From: CAVSRC01 sp963782045
Lineage (GTDB): Bacteria > Pseudomonadota > Alphaproteobacteria > Rhizobiales > Kaistiaceae
Direction of reading: 5' to 3'
Length of the DNA stretch: 64,000 nt
Assembly: GCA_963782045.1 (NCBI GenBank)
Contig: CAWAIR010000036.1
Location: forward strand, 37,167-101,166
Every line of letters starts with the position of its first letter. The stretch's first letter is position 1. The translations under genes and the position numbers were made by a program. This document shows positions 44,620-55,321 of this stretch, in pieces. The notes beneath the pieces are model-generated. The model was not told the DNA's origin. It made no database searches and was given only the letters and a program-made list of their open reading frames with translations.

Positions 44620-46041
44620 CTAGCGCGCCTCGACCGCGCCCGCCGGCGGCTTGTGCACCGTCAGGATCGAGCAATTGATCGACAGCCGTCCGGTCACCAC
44701 CACCCACAGCACCAGCGTCTCGGCGCCGAGCGCAATCGCCGTCGCGGTCGCCGCGCCATTGATGCCGAGATGGGGAATGAGCAGGAAATTGAGCGACACG
44801 TTGAGGAAGAAGGTCGCCGCGTAGACGACCGCGGTAATGCCCTGCTGCCCGGCCATGATGAGCAGCGTCTCGGCCGGCCCGATCGAAGCGCGCAGCAGCA
44901 GGCCGACCGACAGGATGAAGAGGACCGGATAGCCTTCGACAAAGCTCGGCCCGAACAGCGCCAGCAGGAAGCGGCCGGTGACGATCAGCACGCCGACCAT
45001 GGCCAGCGACGGCCAGAAGGTCCAGTGCAGCGTGTCGCGGACGAAAGCGTTCAGCCGGGCGTCGTCGCCGGCGGCGTAATATTGCGAGAAGCGCTGGGCG
45101 CTGCCCGCCCTAACCGAGAAATAGACGAAATGGACCAGCGCCATCGTCTTTACCGAGGCGAAGTAGATGGCGACTTGCTCGGGCTGCATCAGCCGGCCGA
45201 CGATGAGGATGTCGACGTTGGTGAGCAGGTTGAAGAAGCCCTCGACCACGAAGATCGGCAGCGCCACTGCGACCCACAGCAGCGGCTGGTAGCTGCGCGG
45301 GCCCGGCGGCACGGTCTTGCCGATCTTGCTCTCGAGCCGGAAGAACTGGCCGATGGCGGTGAGGTAGGTGGCTGCGACCACCGCCGCCATAGCGGTGACA
45401 GCGTCGGGCGCGGCACCGAACCACAGGCCAACCCCCATGAAGACGATGATCAGCAGCGGCCGCACGATGTAGGTCGGCCACAAGGCGAGGTTTGCCCAGT
45501 TGAACGAGCGCGCCAGCCCCTCCTGGGTGTCGCCCAGCGCAATCATCGGCAGCGTCACCGCGCCGAGATAGAGCGGCACGAGATAGGTGCCGGAGATGTG
45601 GTCGCCGAAGGTCCACAGGCCGGCGAAGCCGACCAGCGCGAACAGGGTCGAGGTGATCAGTCCCTGGATACGGCTGCCGACGATGACGCCGCGCAGCAGA
45701 CTGAACTCGCCGCGTCCGAGATATTCGGGCACGAAGCGCAGTACCGCCACCTGGATGCCGAGGCAGGCGAGGCCACCCATGATGACCGAGCCGACCCAGA
45801 CGACGACGAAGACGCCGTACTGGAAGTCGCCCATCCAGCGGGCCATGACCACCTGGCTGAAATAGGCGATTGCCGCACTGACGACGCGGGTGGCGAAGGC
45901 GATCAGCGCGATGCGCTGCGAGACCGAGCGGTCGTCGGTGCCGGTGAGAATCGAATCGAGGATCGTCGCCGGTTGCGCGAGCAGGCCGCGCAGGCGGCCT
46001 TCCGGTATCCGCCCGACGACGTCGACGAACGACACACGCAC
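44620..46041 (-). CDS. Polysaccharide flippase (Wzx/MATE-like)
   Basis: 473 residues from a GTG start, with about 12-14 hydrophobic segments and few charged loops. Typical Wzx/MurJ-superfamily phrases include FSQVVMARWMGDFQYGVFVV (first helices), LACLGIQVAVLRFVPEYLG, GFFNLLTNVDILIVGRLM and a C-terminal FFLNVSLNFLLIPHLGINGAA. It would translocate a lipid-linked oligosaccharide across the inner membrane. It is co-transcribed with the BioF2-type gene. No other polysaccharide-assembly genes are nearby, so this may be a small separate locus. The upstream 250 bases are AT-rich and probably hold its promoter. Confidence 0.87.
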   Translation of the reverse strand: MRVSFVDVVGRIPEGRLRGLLAQPATILDSILTGTDDRSVSQRIALIAFATRVVSAAIAYFSQVVMARWMGDFQYGVFVVVWVGSVIMGGLACLGIQVAVLRFVPEYLGRGEFSLLRGVIVGSRIQGLITSTLFALVGFAGLWTFGDHISGTYLVPLYLGAVTLPMIALGDTQEGLARSFNWANLALWPTYIVRPLLIIVFMGVGLWFGAAPDAVTAMAAVVAATYLTAIGQFFRLESKIGKTVPPGPRSYQPLLWVAVALPIFVVEGFFNLLTNVDILIVGRLMQPEQVAIYFASVKTMALVHFVYFSVRAGSAQRFSQYYAAGDDARLNAFVRDTLHWTFWPSLAMVGVLIVTGRFLLALFGPSFVEGYPVLFILSVGLLLRASIGPAETLLIMAGQQGITAVVYAATFFLNVSLNFLLIPHLGINGAATATAIALGAETLVLWVVVTGRLSINCSILTVHKPPAGAVEAR

Positions 46042-46292
46042 TTGGGCCCTCTCCGCATCTCCGGCGGCACCGCTGTCCCCGCCGGTCTGCCGCCCCTGGG
46101 CTACGGCATACGACCCAACTTATGTACCGACAATTGAAACGAAAGTGGGAATTTCATAAAGGTTAACAAAGGCTTAATAAAATGGCTGTCAATCGGAGAC
46201 CCTGAGGCCCGCCGCCCTCGTCTGGACACGCGGCGGCGAGGCCGTAGGATCGCGCGCTTTCGCGATCCGCTCGTCTGACAGGATTTCGGCCC

Positions 46293-46556
46293 TTGCCCGA
46301 CAGCCAGCCCGCAGCCCGCACGCTCGATACCAGCGGCCTTGCCTGCCCCTTGCCGGTTCTCAAGGCGCGCAAGGCGCTCATCGCCATGGCGCCTGGCGAA
46401 CGGTTGGCGCTGACCGCGACCGACCCGCTGGCTGCCATCGACGTTCCGCATTTCTGCCGGGAAGCCGGCCATCGCTTGATCGCCAGCGACCGGCGAAACG
46501 ACGTCCTGTCTTTCGTGATCGAACGCGGCGATGGCCGTCCGGACGGCGAGCCGTGA
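46293..46556 (+). CDS. TusA-like sulfurtransferase
   Basis: 87 residues from a TTG start. The TusA/SirA fold signature is LDTSGLACPLPVLKARKAL with the active Cys in the CPxP motif (CPLP), followed by ALTATDPLAAIDVPHFCREAGH and SFVIERGD. TusA-type proteins pass persulfide sulfur for tRNA thiolation or molybdenum-cofactor work; the partner here is unknown. The stop overlaps the next GTG (GTGA at 46553-46556). The TTG start is chosen because no in-frame ATG precedes the motif. Confidence 0.87.
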   Translation: MPDSQPAARTLDTSGLACPLPVLKARKALIAMAPGERLALTATDPLAAIDVPHFCREAGHRLIASDRRNDVLSFVIERGDGRPDGEP

Positions 46557-47323
46557 GCCTCTTCCTGTCGAAGCTGGTGCCGATCGTGCTCTATCCGCTC
46601 GGGCTGGCGATCCTGTTCGCCATCGCCGCCCTGGCCTTCATCCGCTTTCGCCGCACCGCCCGCCTCGCGCTCATCGTCGCCATCCTCCTTCTCTGGCTGC
46701 CGTCGATGCCGGTGACAGCGAACCTGCTGGCGCTCAGGTGGGAAGCGGCCTATCCACCGGTCGCCGCAGCCGATCTGCCGCACGCCGACGTCATCGTTCT
46801 GCTCGGCGGCTTCGTCAGACAGCCGCTGCCGCCGCGCCTGGCGCCACACCTTGCCATCGGCGCCGACCGCCTGTTCGAGGCCGCCCGCCTGTTCCACGCC
46901 AGCAAGGCGGCGCACATCCTCGTCAGCGGCGGCAACCTGCCGTGGAACACGATCCTCGCACCGGAGGCGCACTGGATCGGCGGACTTCTCGGCGAACTCG
47001 GTGTGCCGGCCGATGCGGTCGTGATTGAGGGGAAGAGCCGCAACACCCGCGAGAACGCGACCTTCACCAAGCCGATCCTCAGCAATCACGGCTGGCGCTC
47101 GGTGCTGCTGGTTACCTCGGCCGACCACATGCGCCGGGCGATGGCTGCTTTCCGCAGGGCCGGCATCGCCGCCACGGCAGCGACCACCGACGTCGAGGGC
47201 ACCTACCCGCTCTTCAACAGCGTGCTCGACTTCCTCCCGAACGCCGACGCTCTTGCCGAAAGCAGCAATGTTCTCAAGGAGATGATCGGGATGGCCTATT
47301 ACCGCTGGCGCGGCTGGGCCTGA
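46553..47323 (+). CDS. YdcF/DUF218-family membrane protein
   Basis: 256 residues from a GTG start. Two N-terminal membrane helices (IVLYPLGLAILFAIAALAFI and LALIVAILLLWLPSMPV) precede a DUF218 domain: ADVIVLLGGFV, HILVSGGN, VIEGKSRNTRENATF, VLLVTSADHMRRAMAAFRRAG. Family members (YdcF, SanA, ElyC) act in envelope biogenesis and have a Rossmann-like fold that may bind nucleotides. Translational coupling with the TusA gene is suggested by the overlap. It is convergent with the CobW gene, 10 bases apart. Confidence 0.9.
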   Translation: MSLFLSKLVPIVLYPLGLAILFAIAALAFIRFRRTARLALIVAILLLWLPSMPVTANLLALRWEAAYPPVAAADLPHADVIVLLGGFVRQPLPPRLAPHLAIGADRLFEAARLFHASKAAHILVSGGNLPWNTILAPEAHWIGGLLGELGVPADAVVIEGKSRNTRENATFTKPILSNHGWRSVLLVTSADHMRRAMAAFRRAGIAATAATTDVEGTYPLFNSVLDFLPNADALAESSNVLKEMIGMAYYRWRGWA

Positions 47324-47333
47324 CCGCCCGAAC

Positions 47334-48374
47334 TCAGCGGCCGGAGCGGGCGGAGAAGCCGGTCACCCGCAACGGATTGTCGGTCACCGCGATACGGTCC
47401 GGCGCGTCGATGCGCGCCTCGTTGAGGAAGGTATCGAGATAGGCCTCGAAGCCATGCCGGTCGAACCCGCCGCCGGCGGTCACGGTGAAGCGCGTCGCGG
47501 CAACCGCCGCCGGCGCAGGGACGAGGCGCGGTGGCAGGAAGAACGCGCCGATGCCCTCGACCACGGCGCTCTCGCCCTCCGCAACCGCCACGACGCCCCG
47601 CAGGCGAATGAGGTTCGGCCCCTGCAAGGCAGTCAGGTAATCGAGGAAGCGGTCGAGGGCGCCAAGCGGCATCGACCGCTCCCGCGCGACGGTGAAGACG
47701 GCAAGCGCGTGTGCCCCGCCCGTCACGCCGGCAGGGCCGAGCCACTGCGCCATGTTTCCGGTGGCCGGGTCGAACGGCCCATGGCCGGCGAAAACCGTGG
47801 GCTCCGCCGTGCCGGCGTCGACGATCCGCCCAAGCGGATTGAGACGGGCGAGTTGGCCGACAATTCCGGCGAAGTCGCCCACCGTCTTCGACACGGCGAT
47901 GACGTCGGCCATCGCCAATTGCCGCGCCGCCTGAGGATCGAGCGCCGCCACCGCGTCGGCTGCGACGACGGTGACGATGCCGTCCGGCAGGAAGCGCAGC
48001 GGCAGGTAGGGATGCATGCCGATGCCGGCGAGGATGGCGGAGGGATCCGCCTCGGCATTGGCCTCGATGACCACCCGGCGGAGCGCCGCGATGCGGCCGT
48101 TGTCGAGATCGCGCAGCAGGTTTTCCAGCGCATCGATGAGTTCGCCGCGCACCGCGCAGCACACGCAGCCGCCGGAAAGCGCAACGATGCCGTCCCCGGC
48201 GCGCTCGGCCAGCGCCCCGGCGAGACCGACCTCGCCGAACTCGTTGAGGATGACGGCAGTGCCGGCGAAGGCCGGATCGGCGAGCGCCCGGTTGATCAGC
48301 GTCGTCTTGCCGGCCCCCAGCGGACCGGCAACGACGGTCAGCGGGATCGGCGGCTTGCGTGCGCGCGCGGCCAC
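47334..48374 (-). CDS. CobW/COG0523-family GTPase
   Basis: 346 residues from GTG 48374, preceded by GAGGTTGG. The P-loop is GPLGAGKTTLINRAL, then the metal-binding CxCC motif in LSGGCVCCAVRGE, VIEANAEADPS, and ISKT-like IAVSKTVGD. A CobW C-terminal domain is present (FTVTAGGGFDRHGFEAYLDTF). COG0523 proteins are metallochaperones for zinc, cobalt or nickel-dependent enzymes. The urease cluster nearby and cobST in the same window make nickel or cobalt thinkable, but nothing in the sequence decides it. The stop of the carboxypeptidase gene lies 11 bases upstream. Confidence 0.88.
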   Translation of the reverse strand: MAARARKPPIPLTVVAGPLGAGKTTLINRALADPAFAGTAVILNEFGEVGLAGALAERAGDGIVALSGGCVCCAVRGELIDALENLLRDLDNGRIAALRRVVIEANAEADPSAILAGIGMHPYLPLRFLPDGIVTVVAADAVAALDPQAARQLAMADVIAVSKTVGDFAGIVGQLARLNPLGRIVDAGTAEPTVFAGHGPFDPATGNMAQWLGPAGVTGGAHALAVFTVARERSMPLGALDRFLDYLTALQGPNLIRLRGVVAVAEGESAVVEGIGAFFLPPRLVPAPAAVAATRFTVTAGGGFDRHGFEAYLDTFLNEARIDAPDRIAVTDNPLRVTGFSARSGR

Positions 48375-48384
48375 GACGCCAACC

Positions 48385-49569
48385 TCAGTGCATCTTCGTG
48401 AGATCGAGCGGCGGCTTGATGACGAGAGCGGTCGGCGACGAGGGCGACGGCTGCTCGGTGTAGGCCGGCGGCGGGTTGCCGGCGAAGCTTGGTCGCGGAC
48501 GCGGCAGCGGCACGGTGCTCGCCGGCGTCCGCGCCGCCGCATTGCCGGCGGCCACGTCGGCCCGGCCGGTGTAGACCGGAACCGGCGCCATCACCGCAAA
48601 ACGCGCATCGAGCGCAGAGAGCGAGCCGGCGCTGACCAGCAGCGGGTCCTGATCCTCGGGGATGCCACCCAGCTTGCACACCTTGTCGTCGAGGTTGGCG
48701 ACCGGGGTGGTCGACGGCACCGCCTCGAAGCTCGCCAGCGCCGGGTGCTGGGTCCCGCCATAGGCATTGGCGAAGCCCCGGTTCAGCAGGAGGGCGGCGG
48801 TTTCCGCCCGGTTCTTGGCCGAACTCGCGCCGAGCACGACGACCATCATCTGCCGGCCGGACCGGCTGGCCATGCCCACGATGTTGTAGCCGGCCGCGCA
48901 GACGAAGCCGGTCTTCATTCCGTTGGCGCCATGATAGCGCTCGAGCAGCACGTTCTCCGACTTGAGGATGTGCTTGCCGGCGCGGATCGCGGGGATGCGG
49001 AACAGCTCGCGATACTGCGGGAAGTTCAGCCACAGCGCCCGCGCCAGCACGGCCAGGTCGCGCGCCGTGGTGATCTGCCCGGCATCGGGCAATCCGTTGG
49101 GATTGTCGTAGTGGGTCGATACCATGCCGAGCTGCCGCGCCTCGGCATTCATCATTGCGACGAAGCCGGCCTCGCTGCCGCCCACCGTTTCGGCGAGCGC
49201 CATGGCGACGTCGTTGGCCGACTTCACCAGCAGCATCTTGAGCGCATTGTCGACATTGACGACCGTGCCGGGCTTGTAACCCATCTTCGCCGGCGCCTGG
49301 GTCGCCGCCTTGGCGGAGATCTTCACCGGCGAGGTCGGCGTCAGCGTCCCTGCCCTGAGCGCCTTGAAGGTGAGGTAGGCGGTCATCAGCTTGGTGAGCG
49401 ACGCCGGCTGCCAGCGGTGGTTCGAATCGCGCGAATCGAGCACCGTGCCGCTGCCGACGTCGACCAGGACGTACGACGAGGTCTCGGCCGCGCGCACCGG
49501 TCCGGCGAGCAGCACCACCATCAGGGCAAGCAAACGGATCGTCAGACGCAAAGCCTGGCCTCGAACCAT
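48385..49569 (-). CDS. D-alanyl-D-alanine carboxypeptidase (PBP5/6-type)
   Basis: 394 residues. A signal peptide is evident (RLTIRLLALMVVLLAGPVRA). The penicillin-binding active site is complete: SLTK with Ser57, SAN at 117-119, and KTG at 219-221. It is an S11-family serine peptidase that trims the terminal D-Ala of peptidoglycan stem peptides in the periplasm. The C-terminal 100 residues are Pro/Ser/Ala-rich and lack the amphipathic membrane anchor of E. coli PBP5, ending PPLDLTKMH. It is divergent from the urease operon. Confidence 0.93.
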   Translation of the reverse strand: MVRGQALRLTIRLLALMVVLLAGPVRAAETSSYVLVDVGSGTVLDSRDSNHRWQPASLTKLMTAYLTFKALRAGTLTPTSPVKISAKAATQAPAKMGYKPGTVVNVDNALKMLLVKSANDVAMALAETVGGSEAGFVAMMNAEARQLGMVSTHYDNPNGLPDAGQITTARDLAVLARALWLNFPQYRELFRIPAIRAGKHILKSENVLLERYHGANGMKTGFVCAAGYNIVGMASRSGRQMMVVVLGASSAKNRAETAALLLNRGFANAYGGTQHPALASFEAVPSTTPVANLDDKVCKLGGIPEDQDPLLVSAGSLSALDARFAVMAPVPVYTGRADVAAGNAAARTPASTVPLPRPRPSFAGNPPPAYTEQPSPSSPTALVIKPPLDLTKMH

Positions 49570-49672
49570 GTTGGGCGGCGGCGGCCGCGCACGAAATCGG
49601 CATCGTCCATCATCCTCCTAGCCGATTTCCCGGTTGCTTGGCAAAGCGCCCGCGATGCTTTTTTTGCGGTCG

Positions 49673-49693
49673 TTTGCCGGGAAAAACGGCAAA
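49673..49693. promoter_or_regulatory. Inverted repeat between the carboxypeptidase gene and ureD
   Basis: A 7-bp perfect repeat, TTTGCCG (49673-49679) and CGGCAAA (49687-49693), has a 7-base A-rich centre. It lies in the 249-base divergent region between dac and ureD, with a T7 run just upstream. It could be an operator or an ancestral terminator. No clear promoter pair was found for ureD. Confidence 0.4.
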
Positions 49694-49818
49694 GGCCTGT
49701 CGGCGCTCGCCAATTCCGGGGCGCCGGCGGCCGCCCGGAATTGGCGCCAAGTTTGCACGGAGAGGCGCCATGGATGCCCGCCCTTGCAACCTCCCCCGCC
49801 GCCGCCAATGATCCGCCG

Positions 49819-50676
49819 ATGACTGCCCTTGAGCCCGCCCTCGAAACCGAGCGACCTTCCCGCCCGCCCGCGGTACTGGAGCGGGCGCTGGGGATCGCCC
49901 GGCTGGCGGTCCACGCCACGGACGGGGTGACGCGGCTTGCCGAAAATTACCAGTCCGGCTCGGCCAAGATCCGCTTTCCCCGCCCCACCACCGGCGAGCC
50001 CTTCCCGGCGGTCTTCATCAACACCGCCGGCGGCATCACCGGCGGTGACCGCTTCGCCTGGCGGGCGGCCGTCGGGGCGGAGGCGGGCGCCACCGTCTCT
50101 TCCCAGGCGGCCGAGCGCATCTATCGCCGCAGCAGCGGCGACGCCACGATCGCCACCGTGCTGACGGTGGCCGACGGCGGCACGCTCGACTGGCTGCCCC
50201 AGGAGACCATCCTCTTCGACCGCTCGTCGCTGAAGCGCACGCTCACCGTCGACGTGGCGCCGTCGGCCCGCCTGCTTGCCGTCGAATCGATCGTGCTCGG
50301 CCGCGCCGCCATGGGCGAGGTTGCCCGCGACGTGACCGTCCGCGATTCCTGGCGTATCCGCCGCGGCGGCCGCCTCGTCTTCGCCGACGGGCTGCGCCTC
50401 GACGGCGACACCACCGCGACGCTTTCCGGCACCGCCACCGGACGGGACGCACGGGCGCTGGCCACCGTCGTGCTGGTCGCGCCCGAGGCGGAAAGCGCCA
50501 TCGACCGCGCCCGGGCTGCCCTGATAGAAAGTGCCGGTGAGGCGGGGGTGAGCGCCTGGAACGGCATGCTGGTCGCCCGCCTGATCGCAGGCGACGGACA
50601 GGGGCTGCGCGCCGACGTCATCCGCCTGATCGAAACCCTGCGCGGCTTGCCCATGCCGCGCGTCTGGAACTGCTGA
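49819..50676 (+). CDS. ureD: Urease accessory protein UreD
   Basis: 285 residues. Family landmarks are YQSGSAKIRFPRP, VFINTAGGITGGDRFAW, SQAAERIYR, LDWLPQETILFDRSSL, SIVLGRAAMGE, and the C-terminal ARLIAGDGQGLRADVIRLIETLRG. UreD (UreH) joins UreF and UreG in the complex that delivers nickel to apo-urease in the cytosol. ATG 49819 (MTALEPALE) is chosen; an in-frame ATG at 49774 would add 15 residues. It is the first gene of the urease cluster, and ureA begins 18 bases later. The C-terminus is intact (PRVWNC). Confidence 0.94.
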   Translation: MTALEPALETERPSRPPAVLERALGIARLAVHATDGVTRLAENYQSGSAKIRFPRPTTGEPFPAVFINTAGGITGGDRFAWRAAVGAEAGATVSSQAAERIYRRSSGDATIATVLTVADGGTLDWLPQETILFDRSSLKRTLTVDVAPSARLLAVESIVLGRAAMGEVARDVTVRDSWRIRRGGRLVFADGLRLDGDTTATLSGTATGRDARALATVVLVAPEAESAIDRARAALIESAGEAGVSAWNGMLVARLIAGDGQGLRADVIRLIETLRGLPMPRVWNC

Positions 50677-50694
50677 GGGAGGCTGTGAGCGCCC

Positions 50695-50997
50695 ATGAAC
50701 CTGACGCCGCGTGAGAAGGACAAACTGCTCGTCGCCATGGCCGCCAATGTCGCGCGCCGCCGGCTGGAGCGGGGCGTCAAGCTCAACCATCCGGAGGCGG
50801 TGGCGCTGATCACCGATTTCGTCGTCGAGGGCGCCCGCGACGGCCGCCCGGTCGCCGAGCTGATGGAGGCCGGCGCCCACGTCGTCGGCCGCGCCCAGGT
50901 CATGGACGGCATCGCCGAGATGATCCACGACGTCCAGGTCGAGGCGACCTTCCCCGACGGCACCAAGCTGGTGACCGTCCACCATCCCATCCGCTGA
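50695..50997 (+). CDS. ureA: Urease gamma subunit
   Basis: 100 residues, the exact length of bacterial UreA. It opens MNLTPREKDKLLVAMAANVA and contains RGVKLNHPEAVALITDFVVEGARDG, GAHVVGRAQVMDGI and the ending TFPDGTKLVTVHHPIR, all near-invariant in the family. It assembles with UreB and UreC in the (UreABC)3 enzyme that hydrolyses urea to ammonia and carbamate. It lies 18 bases after ureD and 10 before ureB. Confidence 0.97.
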   Translation: MNLTPREKDKLLVAMAANVARRRLERGVKLNHPEAVALITDFVVEGARDGRPVAELMEAGAHVVGRAQVMDGIAEMIHDVQVEATFPDGTKLVTVHHPIR

Positions 50998-51007
50998 GGT
51001 CTTGCAG

Positions 51008-51313
51008 ATGATCCCCGGAGAAATCATCCCCGCCGACGGCGAGATCGAGCTCAACGCCGGTCAGCCGACGATCACCGTCGAGGTCGCCAATACCGGCGAC
51101 CGGCCGGTCCAGGTCGGCTCGCATTATCACTTCTACGAGACCAATTCGGCGCTCTCCTTCGACCGCGACAAGGCGCGGGGCTTCCGGCTCGACATTCCGG
51201 CCGGCACCGCCGTCCGCTTCGAGCCCGGCCAGACGCGCACCGTGACGCTAGTGCCCTACCGCGGCGAGCGGCTGGTCTTCGGCTTCAACCAGAAGGTCAT
51301 GGGCAAGCTGTGA
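51008..51313 (+). CDS. ureB: Urease beta subunit
   Basis: 101 residues. It opens MIPGEIIPADGEIELNAGQ and contains VANTGDRPVQVGSHYHFYETN, LDIPAGTAVRFEPGQTR and the ending FGFNQKVMGKL, matching UreB throughout. I start at ATG 51008, with GAGGT at 50996-51000 seven bases upstream, rather than at TTG 51002. It is a structural subunit of urease. The usual close coupling to ureC is broken here: ureC begins 495 bases further on, past a reverse-strand gene. Confidence 0.97.
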   Translation: MIPGEIIPADGEIELNAGQPTITVEVANTGDRPVQVGSHYHFYETNSALSFDRDKARGFRLDIPAGTAVRFEPGQTRTVTLVPYRGERLVFGFNQKVMGKL

Positions 51314-51342
51314 GCCGCCCCGCCGCCCTTCGCCGACCAGCT

Positions 51343-51693
51343 TCAGTACGGCGGCGGTTCGCCTTCGTAGAGATAGACGGTGTAGCCCTCGATGCGCGCG
51401 GCATAGACCGACTTCAGGTCGAAGCTCCACACCCTGTGATTGATCGCCTCGACCAGAGCGGGGTTCTCCGCGATGGCCATCTGCAGCGGGGTGAGCGGCA
51501 GGCGGCTGACATGCGCCCGCTTGCCCCAGATCAGGCGGTCGCTCTGCGTGCCGTCGATCACCACCAGCCGGTCGACGGTGCGCAGGGTTCTGAGCTGGCG
51601 GATCGCCAGCTCGTCGCCCGAACCGGCATGGGCCGGCACTACCGCCAGCAGAGAAAGCCCCAGAGCGGCCATCGCCGCGTGCCATCTCGTCAT
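51343..51693 (-). CDS. Small exported protein of unknown function between ureB and ureC
   Basis: 116 residues from MTRWHAAMAALGLSLLAVVP, which is a signal peptide with likely cleavage after AHA. The mature part is about 93 residues, with LRTVDRLVVIDGTQSDRLIWG and a C-terminal VYAARIEGYTVYLYEGEPPPY. I do not recognise a family, and it has no cysteines. It is on the strand opposite to the urease genes. The chosen start follows GAAGGGA. Codon use is like that of its neighbours, so recent foreign origin is not obvious. It is probably periplasmic. Confidence 0.7.
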   Translation of the reverse strand: MTRWHAAMAALGLSLLAVVPAHAGSGDELAIRQLRTLRTVDRLVVIDGTQSDRLIWGKRAHVSRLPLTPLQMAIAENPALVEAINHRVWSFDLKSVYAARIEGYTVYLYEGEPPPY

Positions 51694-51808
51694 GGTGAAT
51701 CCCTTCGCGTGCTTCATCGTTTCACCAATCATAACGCATCCGCAGGAACTCCGCGCCGCTCCGATTGCGCCGCATGGTTCCGCTGCGAGCCGCAGGAAAG
51801 GCTAAGCC

Positions 51809-53515
<1,707 letters not shown>

Positions 53516-53519
<4 letters not shown>

Positions 53520-53999
53520 TCGTCCGCCCGGCCAGCGAAACCGACATCCCGCGCTCTGCCGCCTGATGCAGCATGTCCAGGACCTGCATGCCGCAACGCA
53601 TCCCGAAGTTTTTCGCAAGACCCTCGACCCTGAGCTACGGCCGCGTTTTTCGCCGACATCCTGACGAAGGACCACAACATCGTGCTCGTTGGCGAAGTAG
53701 CGGGCGACCTTGCCGGCTACCTGTGGTGCCAGGACCATCCGACTCGATCAGTCGTTCTATCGAGAGCCGGCGCATATCGGATACATCAACCACGTCTCCG
53801 TCGCGCCGGACCAACGTCGCAACGGTATCGGCAAGGCTTTGGTCGAGGAGGCGGCGGCAATCCTGAAGCAGCGTGGCGCAACGCGCGTCGGCGTCGACTT
53901 CTGGACGTTCAACGACCGCTGCCCGCGCCTTCTTCACCGGCCTCGGCTTCGCCGTTCAGCGCGAAGTCGCATCGCGGACGCTCGCATGACCGCGCCACG
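53516..53999 (+). CDS. GNAT-family N-acetyltransferase (four frame breaks)
   Basis: About 160 residues if repaired. It would start at TTG 53516, overlapping the ureC stop: LIVRPASETDIPR, then DLHAATHPEVFRKTLDPEL, FFADILTKDHNIVLVGEVAGDLAGYL, YREPAHIGYINHVSVAP, the acetyl-CoA loop QRRNGIGKALVEEA, VDFWTFND, and FFTGLGFAVQREV. The order and the RRNGIG motif fit a RimI-like GNAT. Breaks are inferred near 53555, 53640, 53738 and 53915. Four in 480 bases could mean a decaying gene, but all motifs survive. It is in the urease cluster by position; its substrate is unknown. Confidence 0.65.
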
Positions 54000-54533
54000 C
54001 CTCGCCTTCTGGCTGCTCTTCGCCGCAACGCTTGGCGTCTACGCCACCATGCTCGGCTGGACGCTGCCGGCGATCAGTGCCGCGGCCGGCGGCCTTCCCG
54101 CCTTCGACATGCGGCCCGGCGGCTATTCCTTCGACGAGGCGAAAGCCTTCCTCGCCGCCCTCTCGCCGGAGGGGAAGGCGCTCTATCTGGATGTCCAGCA
54201 CAAGCTCGATACCGCCTATCCGGGCCTGCTTGCAGCGACCCTGTTCTTCGCCATTGCGCGCTGGCGCCGAAAGTCCTGGGGGATCTGGCGCTGGCTACTG
54301 GCGGCTAATCGCCATTCCCACTGCGCTTTTCGACTACCTCGAGAATGCCGCCGTCACCGTCATGCTGACCTCGGGCGCCGAACGGCCTGACCTCGGATAT
54401 GGCGGCGACCGCCAGCCGCTGGACGACGATGAAAGCGGTCGACGTCCACCATTGCCATGACGCTCTTGCTGCTTCTACTGATGGCCTGGGGGTGGCGAAC
54501 GGTTGCCGCCCGCCTCACAGGCGGACTGCGTGA
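53996..54533 (+). CDS. Membrane protein of unknown function (about three frame breaks)
   Basis: It starts at ATG 53996, overlapping the GNAT stop (ATGA). An N-terminal hydrophobic helix (LAFWLLFAATLGVYATMLGW) is followed by GGYSFDEAKAFLAALSPEGKALYLDVQHKLD (split here by position), then LLAATLFFAIARW, and after a break near 54303 LIAIPTALFDYLENAAVTVML. Further breaks near 54395 and 54446 lead into TLLLLLLMAWGW. The pattern of 4 membrane helices with a DYLEN motif resembles a small family of hypothetical membrane proteins. The true 3' end is uncertain; a stop at 54531-54533 is the likeliest. Function is unknown. Confidence 0.55.
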
Positions 54534-54547
54534 GGCGCGCTCGCCCT

Positions 54548-55250
54548 TCAGCCCTGCGCCGCCAGCCAGTCCGGCAGGTCGCGGATCGAATCGAGGACCG
54601 CGTCGGCGAACGGCGCCAGGTCGGCCGCCGCGCTGTTGCCGGAGAGCACGCCGATCGCGGCCCCGGCCCCGGCCGAACGGGCCATGACGAGGTCATACGG
54701 ATTGTCGCCCACCATCACGACCTCCGCCGGCGTCAGCCCGGTCGTTGCCGCGAAGGCGAGCACCATGTCGGGCGCCGGCTTCGGGTGGGCGACCGCGTCG
54801 TAGCCCAGCACCGTGGCAAAGAAATCGCCGAGGCCGATCGCGCTCAGCGCCTCGGACGACGGCCCGGTGCGGTCGTTGGTGGCAACCCCCATGACGTGGC
54901 CACGCCAACGGAGTTGGCCAGCGTTTCGGCAACGCCCGGAAGCGCCACCGAATGGGCGATCCCGCCGACGCGGAAGGTTTCCTCGACCCGCACCACGATC
55001 GCCGCCAGCGCATCGCCGTCGAGCGTCGGATACCACAGCCGGGCGACATCGACGGAGGTGCCGGCGGCGATGGTCGAACCGGCGCGAAAGCGGCCGGTTT
55101 CCGGGTCGAAATCCGCCGCGGACCAGCATCGCCTCGGCCGTCGCCTCATCGCCATGCGCCAGTTCGCGGGCAAACGTCATGCAACACCGGCAGCCACGTC
55201 GCCTCGAAATCGAGCAGCGTGCCGTCCTTGTCGAAGAGAATGCCGCGCAT
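54548..55250 (-). CDS. HAD-superfamily hydrolase, phosphoglycolate-phosphatase-like (three frame breaks)
   Basis: About 234 residues after repair. Motif I is LFDKDGTLLDFEATW with the nucleophile Asp, motif II is VATNDRTG, and motif III/IV is HPKPAPDMVLAF ... VVMVGDNPYDLVMARSAG. A helical cap domain lies between. This is the Gph/PGP-like subgroup of HAD phosphatases; the substrate is unknown. Breaks are inferred near 55180, 55120 and 54915. It is on the strand opposite to the urease genes and divergent from ureE, from which it is separated by 71 bases. Confidence 0.72.
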
Positions 55251-55321
55251 GATCTGGCCGTTTGCCGATGTGAACATCCGGTGGTATCGCGGCTTGACCC
55301 CATAAGCCATATGGTCCGCCA

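Noticed and set aside
49638..49653. Sigma-54 promoter candidate before ureD (GG-N10-GC)
   Set aside because: Only the GG and GC cores match; the -12 part reads CCGCGA rather than TTGCA. Such matches are common by chance at this GC content.
48016..50676. An 886-codon frame covering the carboxypeptidase gene's antisense strand and ureD
   Set aside because: The first 600 codons are an antisense shadow of the CobW and carboxypeptidase genes. Only the part from 49819 matches a protein family.
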